Source: Tieghemiomyces parasiticus (lineage: Eukaryota > Kickxellomycota > Dimargaritomycetes > Dimargaritales > Dimargaritaceae). From it: DNA of 64,000 bases. The stretch lies in the NCBI GenBank assembly GCA_027575765.1, contig JANBPT010000043.1, forward strand, positions 30,992 to 94,991, given 5' to 3'. Positions within the stretch are counted from its first letter, which is position 1. Each line of letters opens with the position of its first letter. The notes under the pieces are model-generated. The model did no database searches. It was not told the DNA's origin and worked only from the letters and a program-made list of their open reading frames with translations. The position numbers and the translations under genes were made by a program. Below are positions 23,057-31,366 of this stretch, piece by piece.

Positions 23057-23060
23057 CCAA

Positions 23061-23866
23061 TGTAATACTGGGTTTAAGTGGAAGTGCGGGATACATGTAA
23101 AATATGAACAACTGGGTGAAAGTGTATTGCTAAAAGGTGGAAATAAAATGTGGTCAAGTAAGGAAAAGATGATGTTTATTCAGAGTAATGAAAAAGTGGT
23201 TCTTTTTATATACGGGCAAGGACAGTGACTTGATAAATAGGTTATCTAGTAGAGTGGTTGAGAAGTAAGAGCAATGTAGTAATGGCTGCAAGTAATGGCA
23301 GTGGATTAACAATATATCTGAGGATGAAACAGTAATACTTAATCATGGTTGATGTTAGGTAACAATGGGTATGCCGCAAGGATTGTGGGTCTCTGATGAA
23401 AGGGTAGGAATAGGTGCCCAGGGAGGCGCCCTTATTACACCAATGTAAAGCAGACTGGTATCTGGAAGCCGGTCCCCCTTTCAAAAGAACCTCTGGGTCA
23501 AAGTGGAGAATTCAGGATTATACAGTTGAACCAGGGATGTCCAAATCTGTAGTGCAAAGTTTGATAGGTTAACTATTGGCGGAGAAAGCCTCAAATAAAA
23601 TCTATGGATGTTTACCAACAAGCAAGCTTAAGGAAATATTGGTAATAGACTTTACTAACGGAATAGTGCCAACAGATGGCACTATGGGACAGAAATCGGA
23701 AAATAAGCTGCTGGGCCCTGTGTTGCATACTTAGGCCCGGTTTATATACTATGACTATAATAAATGATCTATGCTAATTGGTGGAGGACCCTGACTGGTC
23801 CCCCGTCTCTTCCAGGCCTCTCCTAGAGGTTTCCCATTATCTTTTCTTTTATTTCTTTCAATAGTT
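23061..23866. other. repeat-derived DNA, unresolved
   Basis: It starts TGTAATACTGGG, like the LTR-like segment at 27184, and probably consists of further decayed elements. The 80-codon minus-strand frame at 23242-23484 has a hydrophobic end but no recognisable domain. I cannot define element boundaries. Confidence 0.3.
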
Positions 23867-23922
23867 GTATAGGCGCAGCCTATTACAGCTCCTCAAATGG
23901 AGAAGCTGTGCTTGGCTTCACA
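23867..23922 (-). repeat. short dispersed repeat ending in GGCTTCACA, copy B
   Basis: Second copy of 21870-21925. It is followed after the four bases TGCC by a plus-strand family-2 LTR, so two elements with the same TGTGAAGC tip lie head to head upstream of the 5S gene. Confidence 0.5.
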
Positions 23923-23926
23923 TGCC

Positions 23927-24383
23927 TGTGAAGCGTAGATAGCAGAACAGTTATGAAGGTGGGGCGCAACAGAATACAATAATTGGGTATTAATGAAAAC
24001 TAGGTGCCTCAAGGCAAGGCAGGGAAAACACTCCCTGAACCACTAGGTGTAATAGGTTCCACCTTAAATATAAAACTAAAATGATGCTGCACTGAGGTGC
24101 CCTCAGGTTGCCCTGGCTAATGGGTATGGCTGGTGACCTGGTAGATGAAACAGAATAAATCGAAAAGTATGAAACACATTAAATCAAAAAGTATGAAACC
24201 CCATCCATGGGAAATTTGGGATACTATTGGTGGAGGGTTTGGGGGATTGTCTTGTGCTTGTGGATTGTCCTTTCCCCTTCCCCTAGTGGGTTTGTTGGCC
24301 TTTTACTGATGCACCAAAGTTGCCCCCTTATACAAGGGACCCTTGGGTATCTTCAGGAGGCCAGAATATATAAAGGCTCCCCA
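23927..24383 (+). mobile_element. solo LTR-like element, family 2, copy b, abutting 5S rRNA
   Basis: 457 bp from TGTGAAGC to GGCTCCCCA (consensus end GGCTCCACA with one change). Flanked by TGCC on both sides (23923-23926 and 24384-24387), or ATGCC if the shared A is counted, which is a plausible target duplication. The right flank runs directly into the 5S rRNA gene at 24388. It includes the family-typical GGCAGGGAAAACACTCCC block near 24018. Integration just before a Pol III start is the notable point. Confidence 0.6.
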
Positions 24384-24387
24384 TGCC

Positions 24388-24505
24388 AGTTGCGGCCATA
24401 TGACGTTGTAAGCACCGCATCCCGTTAGATCTGCGCAGTTAAGCATCGTTCAGCCGATTTAGTATTAAGGTGGGTGACCACTTGGGAATAGTTGGTGCTG
24501 TAGCT
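24388..24505 (+). rRNA. 5S ribosomal RNA gene
   Basis: 118 bases with the classic 5S landmarks: TGCGGCCATA near the 5' end, GCACCGCATCCCGTT, the internal control block GTTAAGCATC, and GGTGGGTGACCAC, with the terminal GGTGCTGTAGCT. The 5' AGTTGCGGC and 3' GCTGTAGCT form a terminal helix with three G-T pairs. A T7 run (24505-24511) directly follows as a Pol III terminator. It encodes the 5S component of the large ribosomal subunit. Some positions differ from common fungal 5S, so it may be a variant or an early pseudogene. It stands alone, not in tandem. Confidence 0.8.
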
Positions 24506-24966
24506 TTTTTTAGTTTTTCTCAGATATCACCAATCCTACTTGGGACAAACACAGGTCTACATTCCGTGTGGAGAGTTGTATGGTAGGCATGCTTGCGATT
24601 GCGAATGTGGTTGGTTGCCCTGTGATAACTAAACTAGTAATAGCAAGGTATAAGATGATGATCATTGAGTTCCAACTTTGGGCTTTACATAGGGTCCTGG
24701 CTATTTGGCTTGGCCTTGTTGGTGTGTGCTAGTGTAGAAAGTCATAGAATTGGAGAGACATGGAAATAAGTAAGTCATTTGCAAGGTTAGTCTGGGAGGT
24801 TGATGTATCTTAGGTGATGGTAGTTATTGTTCCATTGATTGCTTAAGTGGTGGTCATGGTGTGTGGCTGCATTGTGGGTGGCTACTGCCTGGTGCATTAG
24901 GTAAGGTTGTATTAGGTGACCACAGCACCACATAAGTTTTTTTTGACCTTTACATTTTTTACATGT

Positions 24967-24984
24967 TGTGGTGAATTCACCACA
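24967..24984. repeat. 18-bp perfect palindrome
   Basis: TGTGGTGAA followed by its exact reverse complement TTCACCACA. The ends look like two LTR-type TGTG/CACA tips facing each other. It lies directly before the pyrimidine microsatellite. Confidence 0.7.
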
Positions 24985-24985
24985 T

Positions 24986-25109
24986 TTCCCCCTCCTCCTC
25001 TCTCCTCCTCCCTTTCCCTTTCCCTTTCCCATTCCCATTCCCTTTCCCTTTCCCATTCACATTCCTATTCCCATTCCCATTCCCATTCCCTCTCCCTCTC
25101 CCTTTCTCA
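24986..25109 (+). repeat. TTCCCN hexamer microsatellite
   Basis: About 120 bases of polypyrimidine made mainly of TTCCCT and TTCCCA units with drift. Translated frames alternate Pro-Phe and Pro-Ile, which explains the spurious reading frames there. It is not a telomere repeat. Confidence 0.85.
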
Positions 25110-25958
25110 TCCATCCTGATACCTTATTGGTTCTTGAATGGTTACCCAGACCTATCTATTGTTCTCTGAGGTTCCTTTGAGTCTTGGCATGACTCATCTC
25201 CTTTTTTCCCATCTTCTTCAAGCAGGCACAAAAACGAAAGGATTTGAAGTGGCCATCCTTATTGGCTACATCCCATTAGTAAGCAATTTCCATATTGTTC
25301 TCCTCCTTTTTTCTCCCATTTCTCTCCCTTGGATTTTGTCCTCACAAAAATCCTCAACAACCAAATCCTCCCTCCTTCCTCTACCATTTTCCTCCTTTCC
25401 TCTTTCATATATATACTCCCCCTTTCCCTCCCTACTTTCTATCATTATCAAACATCACTTTCTTTCACTTTCTTCTCTACCTTTTTAAGAATAAAGTTCC
25501 CCATCAAAGAACTTGTTGCTTGATCATTACACATGTACCATTGATTATCCTGTTTACTGCTCCAAGCCCTACTGTTGAAAGGATTTTATGGGCCACTCAC
25601 AACAGGCTAAGGGAGCCAGGTTAACTCAGGTGGAGTAGATATTAAAATATACTGAATCTAAGGCAGGCAGCCTTTTGGCCATATGTTGCCATCCACAGGG
25701 TAAACACAATGGGAGAAAGCTTGGACCAGAGGGACAGCATTAAAACTCCCACTGGGGAGAAGACAGGGCAGCCCATGAGGTGGGGAAGACCACCAGATGC
25801 TAACCAATGAAAGGAATTTGCTAGTGGTTCAAGCACAACCAGCCAACCAGAGGCACCACAGCCACAAAGGGAGTCAGAGGAAGGGGGAAACTAGCTACTT
25901 GATTAAGGCAGCAGGGGGTTGGGTAGTGGTTCAATTCTTTCTTAATTAAACCAGCCAT

Positions 25959-26028
25959 GGCAGTACCCAAATTGGAACTTGCGTTGCCACTGGATAAACT
26001 CAGTGCACTACCAACTGAGCCATCTACC
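25959..26028 (-). pseudogene. tRNA-like pseudogene or tRNA-derived SINE head
   Basis: On the minus strand this 70-base sequence starts GGTAGATGGCTCAGTTGGTAG, so it has a perfect Pol III A box (TGGCTCAGTTGG) and a D arm. The B-box region AGTTCCAATTT departs from GGTTCGAATCC. Acceptor ends GGTAGAT and TACTGCC pair at five of seven positions (one by G-T), and the anticodon arm is irregular. It is thus a decayed tRNA or SINE. The next base but one beyond its 5' end starts an LTR, matching the pattern at the intact Pol III genes. Confidence 0.5.
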
Positions 26029-26029
26029 A

Positions 26030-26453
26030 TGTGAAGTGTGGTTTTGTAATAGTAAATTGAATAAATAATAATACCCTGAGGCAGGGTTGGAAAAACACTC
26101 CCCAAGATCCAAACTGCTGGAGCTTGGGCTATAAATAATGATTCTGAATCTCCAAGGGGTTGTGGCCCTGCTGGCTACTCCATACTTTGCCACTTCACCA
26201 ATTAGCCCTCCGGGATATGAAGCATAATAAATCAAAAAGTTGTAGAACAATAGGTTGTCTAGGTCATGGGACATTTAGACCATCAGCTGGTGGGAAATCT
26301 GCCAGTGGTGCATAATTGAAATGTTTCCATTTGCAAGGCCTCAGTCTTTTATCCTGATCCTTGTAGTCAACTCCATTTGGTATCATTGACCTTATGTAAT
26401 AGAGTCGACCCTCAGGAATCTTCAAGAGGGGAAATAAATATCTGGGCTCCACA
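26030..26453 (+). mobile_element. solo LTR-like element, family 2, copy c
   Basis: 424 bp, TGTGAAGT to GGCTCCACA, with TATAAATAATG near 26132 and AATAAATC near 26226. Strongly similar to copy a. It is followed after CCAA by another family-2 copy, so two LTRs sit in direct tandem upstream of tRNA-Gly. Confidence 0.65.
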
Positions 26454-26457
26454 CCAA

Positions 26458-26746
26458 TGTGAAGCGTACCGTAATAAACCTTAGCGCTATAAATAACTAG
26501 GAACCAATAATAGCCTCGGAGGCAGAGGCGAATTACAAAGGCAAGACTTCAAAGTAAGGGAAAACACTCCCCGAGCCCGGTTTCAAAGCTCAGGTTCTTT
26601 ATTTATATGTCGGATAATGGTGGCGGTGGCTGTTTCCTGTGCTTACTTGGCACACTCATGACAAAACACCACCACCGTATATAGTCGTATTAAAAACCAA
26701 TGCCTTAACTATGGCCTAAGCGTCTTAAAGACGCCTTGGCTCCACA
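26458..26746 (+). mobile_element. solo LTR-like element, family 2, copy d, upstream of tRNA-Gly
   Basis: 289 bp from TGTGAAGCG to GGCTCCACA, diverged inside from copies a and c but sharing the AAACACTCCCCGAGC block and both termini. CCAA flanks it on both sides (26454-26457 and 26747-26750), a probable target duplication. Its end lies 10 bp before the first base of tRNA-Gly. Confidence 0.6.
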
Positions 26747-26756
26747 CCAACGTGAA

Positions 26757-26827
26757 GCGCAGATGGTTTAGTGGTATAATTATCGCCTGCCACGCGATAG
26801 ACCGGGGTTCGATTCCCCGTCTGCGCA
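26757..26827 (+). tRNA. tRNA-Gly (GCC)
   Basis: 71-base cloverleaf: acceptor GCGCAGA/TCTGCGC plus discriminator A, A box TGGTTTAGTGG, anticodon stem ATCGC/GCGAT around loop CTGCCAC (anticodon GCC), and T arm with GGTTCGATTCC. No intron. It reads GGC/GGU glycine codons. A short T run (26832-26835) follows. An identical gene lies at 63925-63995 on the other strand. Confidence 0.96.
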
Positions 26828-27000
26828 AAAGTTTTGCATCTTTTGTTTCAGTAAATTGTGTCAATTTATTGACTGTGAGAGTTATTTTAGCACGCTTGGT
26901 TTATAGTAGGGGTGGATAAATGGTTGGTTGGGAAATATATAATATAAAACGATTGTTCTGATGTAGTGGATATTGGAGAGGTAAAGGTGTGCTGATAGTG

Positions 27001-27120
27001 GGCCCAAGTCTAATACCATACCAAAAGGCTATTCTACTATCACAGAATTTATGATTCTGAAATAAACCACTTGGACTTTACCTTGGGATAATCTAATGTG
27101 GTGGTTCCCAATCACCACAC
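27001..27120 (-). repeat. 120-bp dispersed repeat, copy B
   Basis: Reverse-complement partner of 21707-21826. Shared core includes the block around TATTCTACTATCACAGAATTT. The opposite orientation over 5.2 kb could let the intervening DNA invert. Confidence 0.75.
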
Positions 27121-27183
27121 TGGCAGGCATATCAAGTGGTAAAAAACCTTCAGGAGACCTAACAAAGTGAGGGCTCCACAAAA

Positions 27184-27707
27184 TGTAATATATGGGTATC
27201 AATGGTTTAGCAGGTAAGAAAAAAAAGTAAAGTCAAGAGTTGTTGTGCCTTAAACCACTGATCCAATCAGTTGTGGTCTTTTGTTTTGCCTTTTGCTTTT
27301 CCCTAGAATATTCATATATTATCTAACCCTTCCTAGCAATGCCATCCTTCCTGATTAATTGGATGGTATCTTCTACTTGGGCAAGTACTCTTGCCTCTAT
27401 CCTTTTAGGGCTTCACCTCTACCTTCCTTCATCTTCTGATCCGGCAGTTGCACACCTGCCTTCATATTTGCTTTGGCACCAGCCCCACAATGCCCTATTG
27501 TCCTTGGGTTTGCTTTACCCAACCTGTAGCCACAGTGAATGATGCTGGATGTAATTCCATATAAAAGACCCTCTGGGTTGCTACTCAATAAATGATAGCT
27601 TACCCCACCATACTCAATCCATTTCATAACGTTTTTGTAGTCACTTTGTTTTCATTTAATTCATATCTCTTTACCTAAAGTTTCCTCTAGGGTACTTTAA
27701 CCTTACA
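27184..27707 (+). mobile_element. LTR-like segment, third type, tentative
   Basis: 524 bp with TGTAA ... TTACA ends, a TATAAAAG box near 27562 and an AATAAA near 27588 at spacing like a retroelement promoter and poly(A) site. It directly follows a family-2 3' end (GGGCTCCACA at 27171-27180). No flanking duplication or primer-binding site is visible. Boundaries are uncertain. Confidence 0.3.
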
Positions 27708-27897
27708 ACAAGAGTGATAACCTCAAATTTGCCCCATTTCCTAGTTCTGGACAATGGTGACCTGGGGTTTATGTCCCCAAGGTCACCAAGTTAAAATAGA
27801 CTTGGTAGACAATAAACTATAGGCTTGTGACGGTATAATGTAGAAACAAGGAAAGCTAAGAGTTAAGGCAACACAGAGTGCTGCAACCATCACAAAT

Positions 27898-28312
27898 TGT
27901 GGAGCCCAGATAGTATCTGGACTCCTGAAAATTCCCGGTGGGCAGACACAACTAGCCAGATGCGTCAATGTGTTGTTAACCCCACCAGGGAAAGCAAATG
28001 CGCCTCCAAAAGACATGGGAAAATCCTCACATGTAGAGCGCAGATCCAGCCAACCCCCCACCAATGGGCAACAGGATTTCCCATGGCTTAAGTTTCATAC
28101 TATTTGATTTTACATGTTTCATACATTTCGATTTTATTAGTTTCATCATGGGTCACCAATATGTTTTCTACCAGCTTAAACAACTGAGGCGACCAATACT
28201 AGGGTTTAGAAGAACATTGTTATTTTATAATATATAAGGCCCAAGCTTTTACACCTAATAGCTTGGGGAGTGTTTTTCCCTACCCTGCCTCAGGGTGCCT
28301 AGTTCTTTATAA
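27898..28312 (-). mobile_element. family-2 LTR-like element, minus-strand partial copy
   Basis: The 3' end (TGTGGAGCCC on the plus strand, reverse complement of GGGCTCCACA) is intact at 27898. The body matches the reverse complement of copy b, including the paired GTATGAAAC motifs and the AAAACACTCCC block near 28280. The 5' tip seems lost at the family-1 LTR. Confidence 0.5.
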
Positions 28313-28344
28313 AAAGCTTTTAGTTTGCCTATTCCTCAGAAAAT

Positions 28345-28669
28345 TGTTGTGCGCGGGACCTAAAACCTTTTATCACTTCCTCTATCAAGTTTCGATTTTA
28401 CGTTCATTTATCAGGTTTGGACAACTCTTTGACTCCAATCCTATTTCAGACTTGTCACTTTGTCAAAGGAACCATTACTATCTGTCATTCATTCTTGTTT
28501 GCTGATTAAGCTTCGTTTTCTTCCGAATATAAAAGGCGTGAGCCGCGCCCTACAATAAAAGACAGGATATACTCTCTTTTCATATTTTGACCGAATTCAA
28601 CAATTAAGCTTTCTTCATCCTCATTTATTATACTGTACAAAAGATCCTAAACTGCTATTGTCCACAACA
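28345..28669 (+). mobile_element. solo LTR, family 1, with 5-bp target duplication, next to tRNA-Glu
   Basis: 325 bp with perfect ends TGTTGTG ... CACAACA. It contains TATAAAAGG near 28529 and AATAAAAG near 28554, as in an LTR promoter/poly(A) region. Flanks are identical: AAAAT at 28340-28344 and AAAAT at 28670-28674. The clean duplication and termini show genuine integration of an LTR retrotransposon followed by LTR-LTR recombination. A 5-bp duplication fits Ty3/Gypsy or Ty1/Copia integrases. The insertion ends 9 bp before tRNA-Glu. Confidence 0.85.
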
Positions 28670-28678
28670 AAAATGTAG

Positions 28679-28750
28679 TCCGAAATGGTCCAGTGGTCAG
28701 GATCTCACGCTCTCACCGTGATGGCCGGGGTTCAATTCCCCGTTTCGGAG
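28679..28750 (+). tRNA. tRNA-Glu (CTC)
   Basis: 72-base cloverleaf: acceptor TCCGAAA/TTTCGGA plus G, A-box region TGGTCCAGTGG, anticodon stem TCACG/CGTGA around loop CTCTCAC (anticodon CTC), T arm with GGTTCAATTCC. No intron. It reads GAG codons. A run of nine Ts after TG (28753-28761) is a strong Pol III terminator. The protein gene downstream starts less than 190 bp away. Confidence 0.96.
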
Positions 28751-28936
28751 TGTTTTTTTTTGGTTGATAGATGTCATGCAGGCATTCTAGTTTTATTTGG
28801 CTACACAACTACTGGCCTACCTTAACCTTGATCATGCCCGATTTCCCTGTAGACCACGCATCTTTTCCAATCGTACCACACTCCCTACTTATTATCTGCC
28901 ACTTTTGCATTTTTGTAATCGCAGATCGCAAGCGCA

Positions 28937-31119
28937 ATGCTGACTCAATTGACATGGAGGAGCATGTGGTTAAGACCAAATTCATACTGGGCCGGAGTGA
29001 CGAACGTTGGACGGATTTTTCCTAGGACGCAGCCTCGGTTGACTTTTGCGACTGTCTCCACGAAACCTAAGCCTAGCTCAAGCCATGTTGAATGGACCCG
29101 GTTGGGTTTACCACCAGCAATTCGACACATTGTTGATAGGCTGCGTCTCGAACGTCCCTTTGAGGTGCAAAGTGAGGTATGTCACAATCGCGAGGTCTGA
29201 GGGAGGGAGCCAGTTATGAAAAGCGAGTAGCGCCGTGGTGTCCGGTCAGTCAGAATTACAACTGTGCACGCCCCTCTGCTCATTAGCCATCGCTGGGCAT
29301 AAGGCCAGATTGTAATTTAACCTCCCTCGTTGTCGCTGCCTTTAATATCGTCCGACCTTTCACTCTGGCCAACTTAGGCCATTCCTAAAATACTGAGCGG
29401 CAGAGATACAGTGTTCATGGCCCAAACAGGCTCTGGCAAGACGTTGGGTAAGTCATTTCCGTAACCACGGTCTCGCTAGATAATATTTTAATACGGGATG
29501 CTAAGCCGATAACTGAATACTAGAGCTCACACTTCTCCTGCCTCCCCACTCTTGCACTGCCCAGCCTATCTGCTCCCTCTCTTGACCCGCCTGATCCGCG
29601 ACGAACTCCCGCCACCCTCCCCTCCGGCCGACTCTCCATACGCTCTGATTGTCGTGCCTAACCGTCCACTGGCCTGGCAAATCTCTGCTGTCGTCAATCG
29701 CTTGGCTGCGCTCGCTGACCTGCCCGTGCGGGCCATTAACGAACTCCACCAAACCAAGGAGCACCTCCTCAGCTTCTCACACCCTTACATCCTAGTTACC
29801 ACCTCGTCGGGCCTAAAGCTGGACAACAAGCGCGCCCTGGAGCGATGCCGAACCCGACTGGCCGACACGCGCTTTGTCGTGGTGGATGAGATGGACCTGT
29901 GCCTAGGCGGGTCCGAAGCCAAGTCCACCACACAGTTGATGTGGCTGTTGACCAAGGACCAGCCCGACCGGACCAAAGCACCACTGCCTCGCAAGGGTCG
30001 CCGGGCGGGCGGGGGCGGCAGTGGCGAGGTCGATACTGAGGTTCTACCTGGGGTGACCCTCACCACGGCTGGCCCGTCGGCCACCAACCCCACGCTCCCT
30101 GTGGCCATGCCGGCGCGACAATTCGTCTTCTGTGGGGCCACGCTTTACCCACAGCAGCGCAAGAACACTGTAAGCCAGTATCTGGCCGAGGGCTTCCCGA
30201 ATGCGGTGTTCCTACGTAGTGAGGGAGCTTTCACCATCAGTGCCACGACCACCGAGCTAATGCTTTACCTACCAGCCGCCCCGGGGGCAGAGACCGCCCG
30301 CGTCGTAACTCAGGTCCTTGCTCGGACGGTCCAGCGGTTAGACGACGCCCCCAACCTGGTGAAGCCCCACCGGGTCATCCTAGTGTTCTGCCGGACAGCC
30401 CGGAACGCCCAGCAGTACCAGGAGGTTTTCCAGCAGGTGGCTTTGCCGGGCCTGAAACTGCGCAAGGCCGGCGGATCGGTGCGTACGATTCTCTATGCGA
30501 AGGAGGACGACGAATATACGAAAGCCCGCATCATCCAGTCCATCACACACCTCGGCACCCTGACTACCGGTACCGCCTCTGCCACTCATCCGTCGGACTC
30601 GGTCACTACCATTGTGTTCACCGCCAAGGGACTTGACCGTGGAATGGATATCCCGAACGTGGCAGCCGTCGTGATGGCCGATTTTGTCACTCAAGCCGCG
30701 GAGTACATTCATTGCGCGGGCCGAACCGGCCGGGCTGGCCAACTCGGCGAAGGTAAGTTAACCGAACATTCAGTACGGATCAGCAATTGCTGTTGGTGGT
30801 GGGGGGGGGAGGAGGCGTTAACCTGGAGGGTGAAACCAATGCCTGTCTCTTTTCCCAACCTCCATCCTAACGCTGTACATTTACCCCACTCCCGTCGACC
30901 CGACCTACCGGCCCAATCCTTCCAATATGCATAGTAATCAACGTGATTACCGAGAGAGTCAGCGAATTGGCAGACAACATCTTGGCTTGCAACCGGCCGC
31001 GGACAATCCACACCCTAGCGGATTATGCCAAAGTTCCCTACGCAAGCAAGGCTCATCCCAAAACCTCCCTTGAGGCCCCGGCCCGTTCCGCCTGGCACGG
31101 GGAGGAGTCTGAGGATTAG
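28937..31119 (+). CDS. mitochondrial-type DEAD-box RNA helicase (four exons)
   Basis: Predicted ATP-dependent RNA helicase of 560 residues. Exons: 28937-29176, 29378-29447, 29565-30752, 30935-31119; frames join exactly at all three junctions. The first about 40 residues are rich in Arg and Trp with few acids, like a mitochondrial presequence. The Q motif region (LGLPPAI) is near 55-80, Walker A AQTGSGKT at 95-102, motif II is DEMD (211-214) instead of DEAD, motif III is GAT (294-296) instead of SAT, motif V lies around GLDRGMD, and motif VI is HCAGRTGRAG (486-495), with Cys where most have Arg. It resembles the yeast Mrh4 type that acts in mitoribosome assembly, but that assignment is inference. 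A C-terminal 60-residue tail follows. It is convergent with the MRH-domain gene. Confidence 0.85.
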
Positions 31120-31366
31120 AAGGGCAATCAAAACGGGCGGCCTTTCACGGGATTTCGAATGATCACACCCGCCCCCCCATCGGATTCCTGCCCGTTGCGG
31201 GCTAATTGTGCGTCAACGTGGTTTGTAGACAATCGAATAAATTGAGAATCAAGCTATTTTTATATTGCCAAGAAGAAGGTGCTGGCTGAGAAAAAGGAGG
31301 GATACATAATGGAGTGTAAAAAAGAGCGTGCTCGACTACGACTGACTAGAGTTGGATGTAAACAGT

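Larger units (their letters stand above)
24506..25958. other. repeat island, no gene
   Basis: No protein gene is supported; the longest frames are produced by the pyrimidine repeat at 24986-25109 and by C/T-rich sequence around 25.3-25.45 kb. The rest is AT-rich with weak similarity to other parts of the island. Confidence 0.4.

Noticed and set aside
24986..25109. Interstitial telomere repeat
   Set aside because: Units are TTCCCT/TTCCCA, not CCCTAA-type, and it is internal and degenerate.
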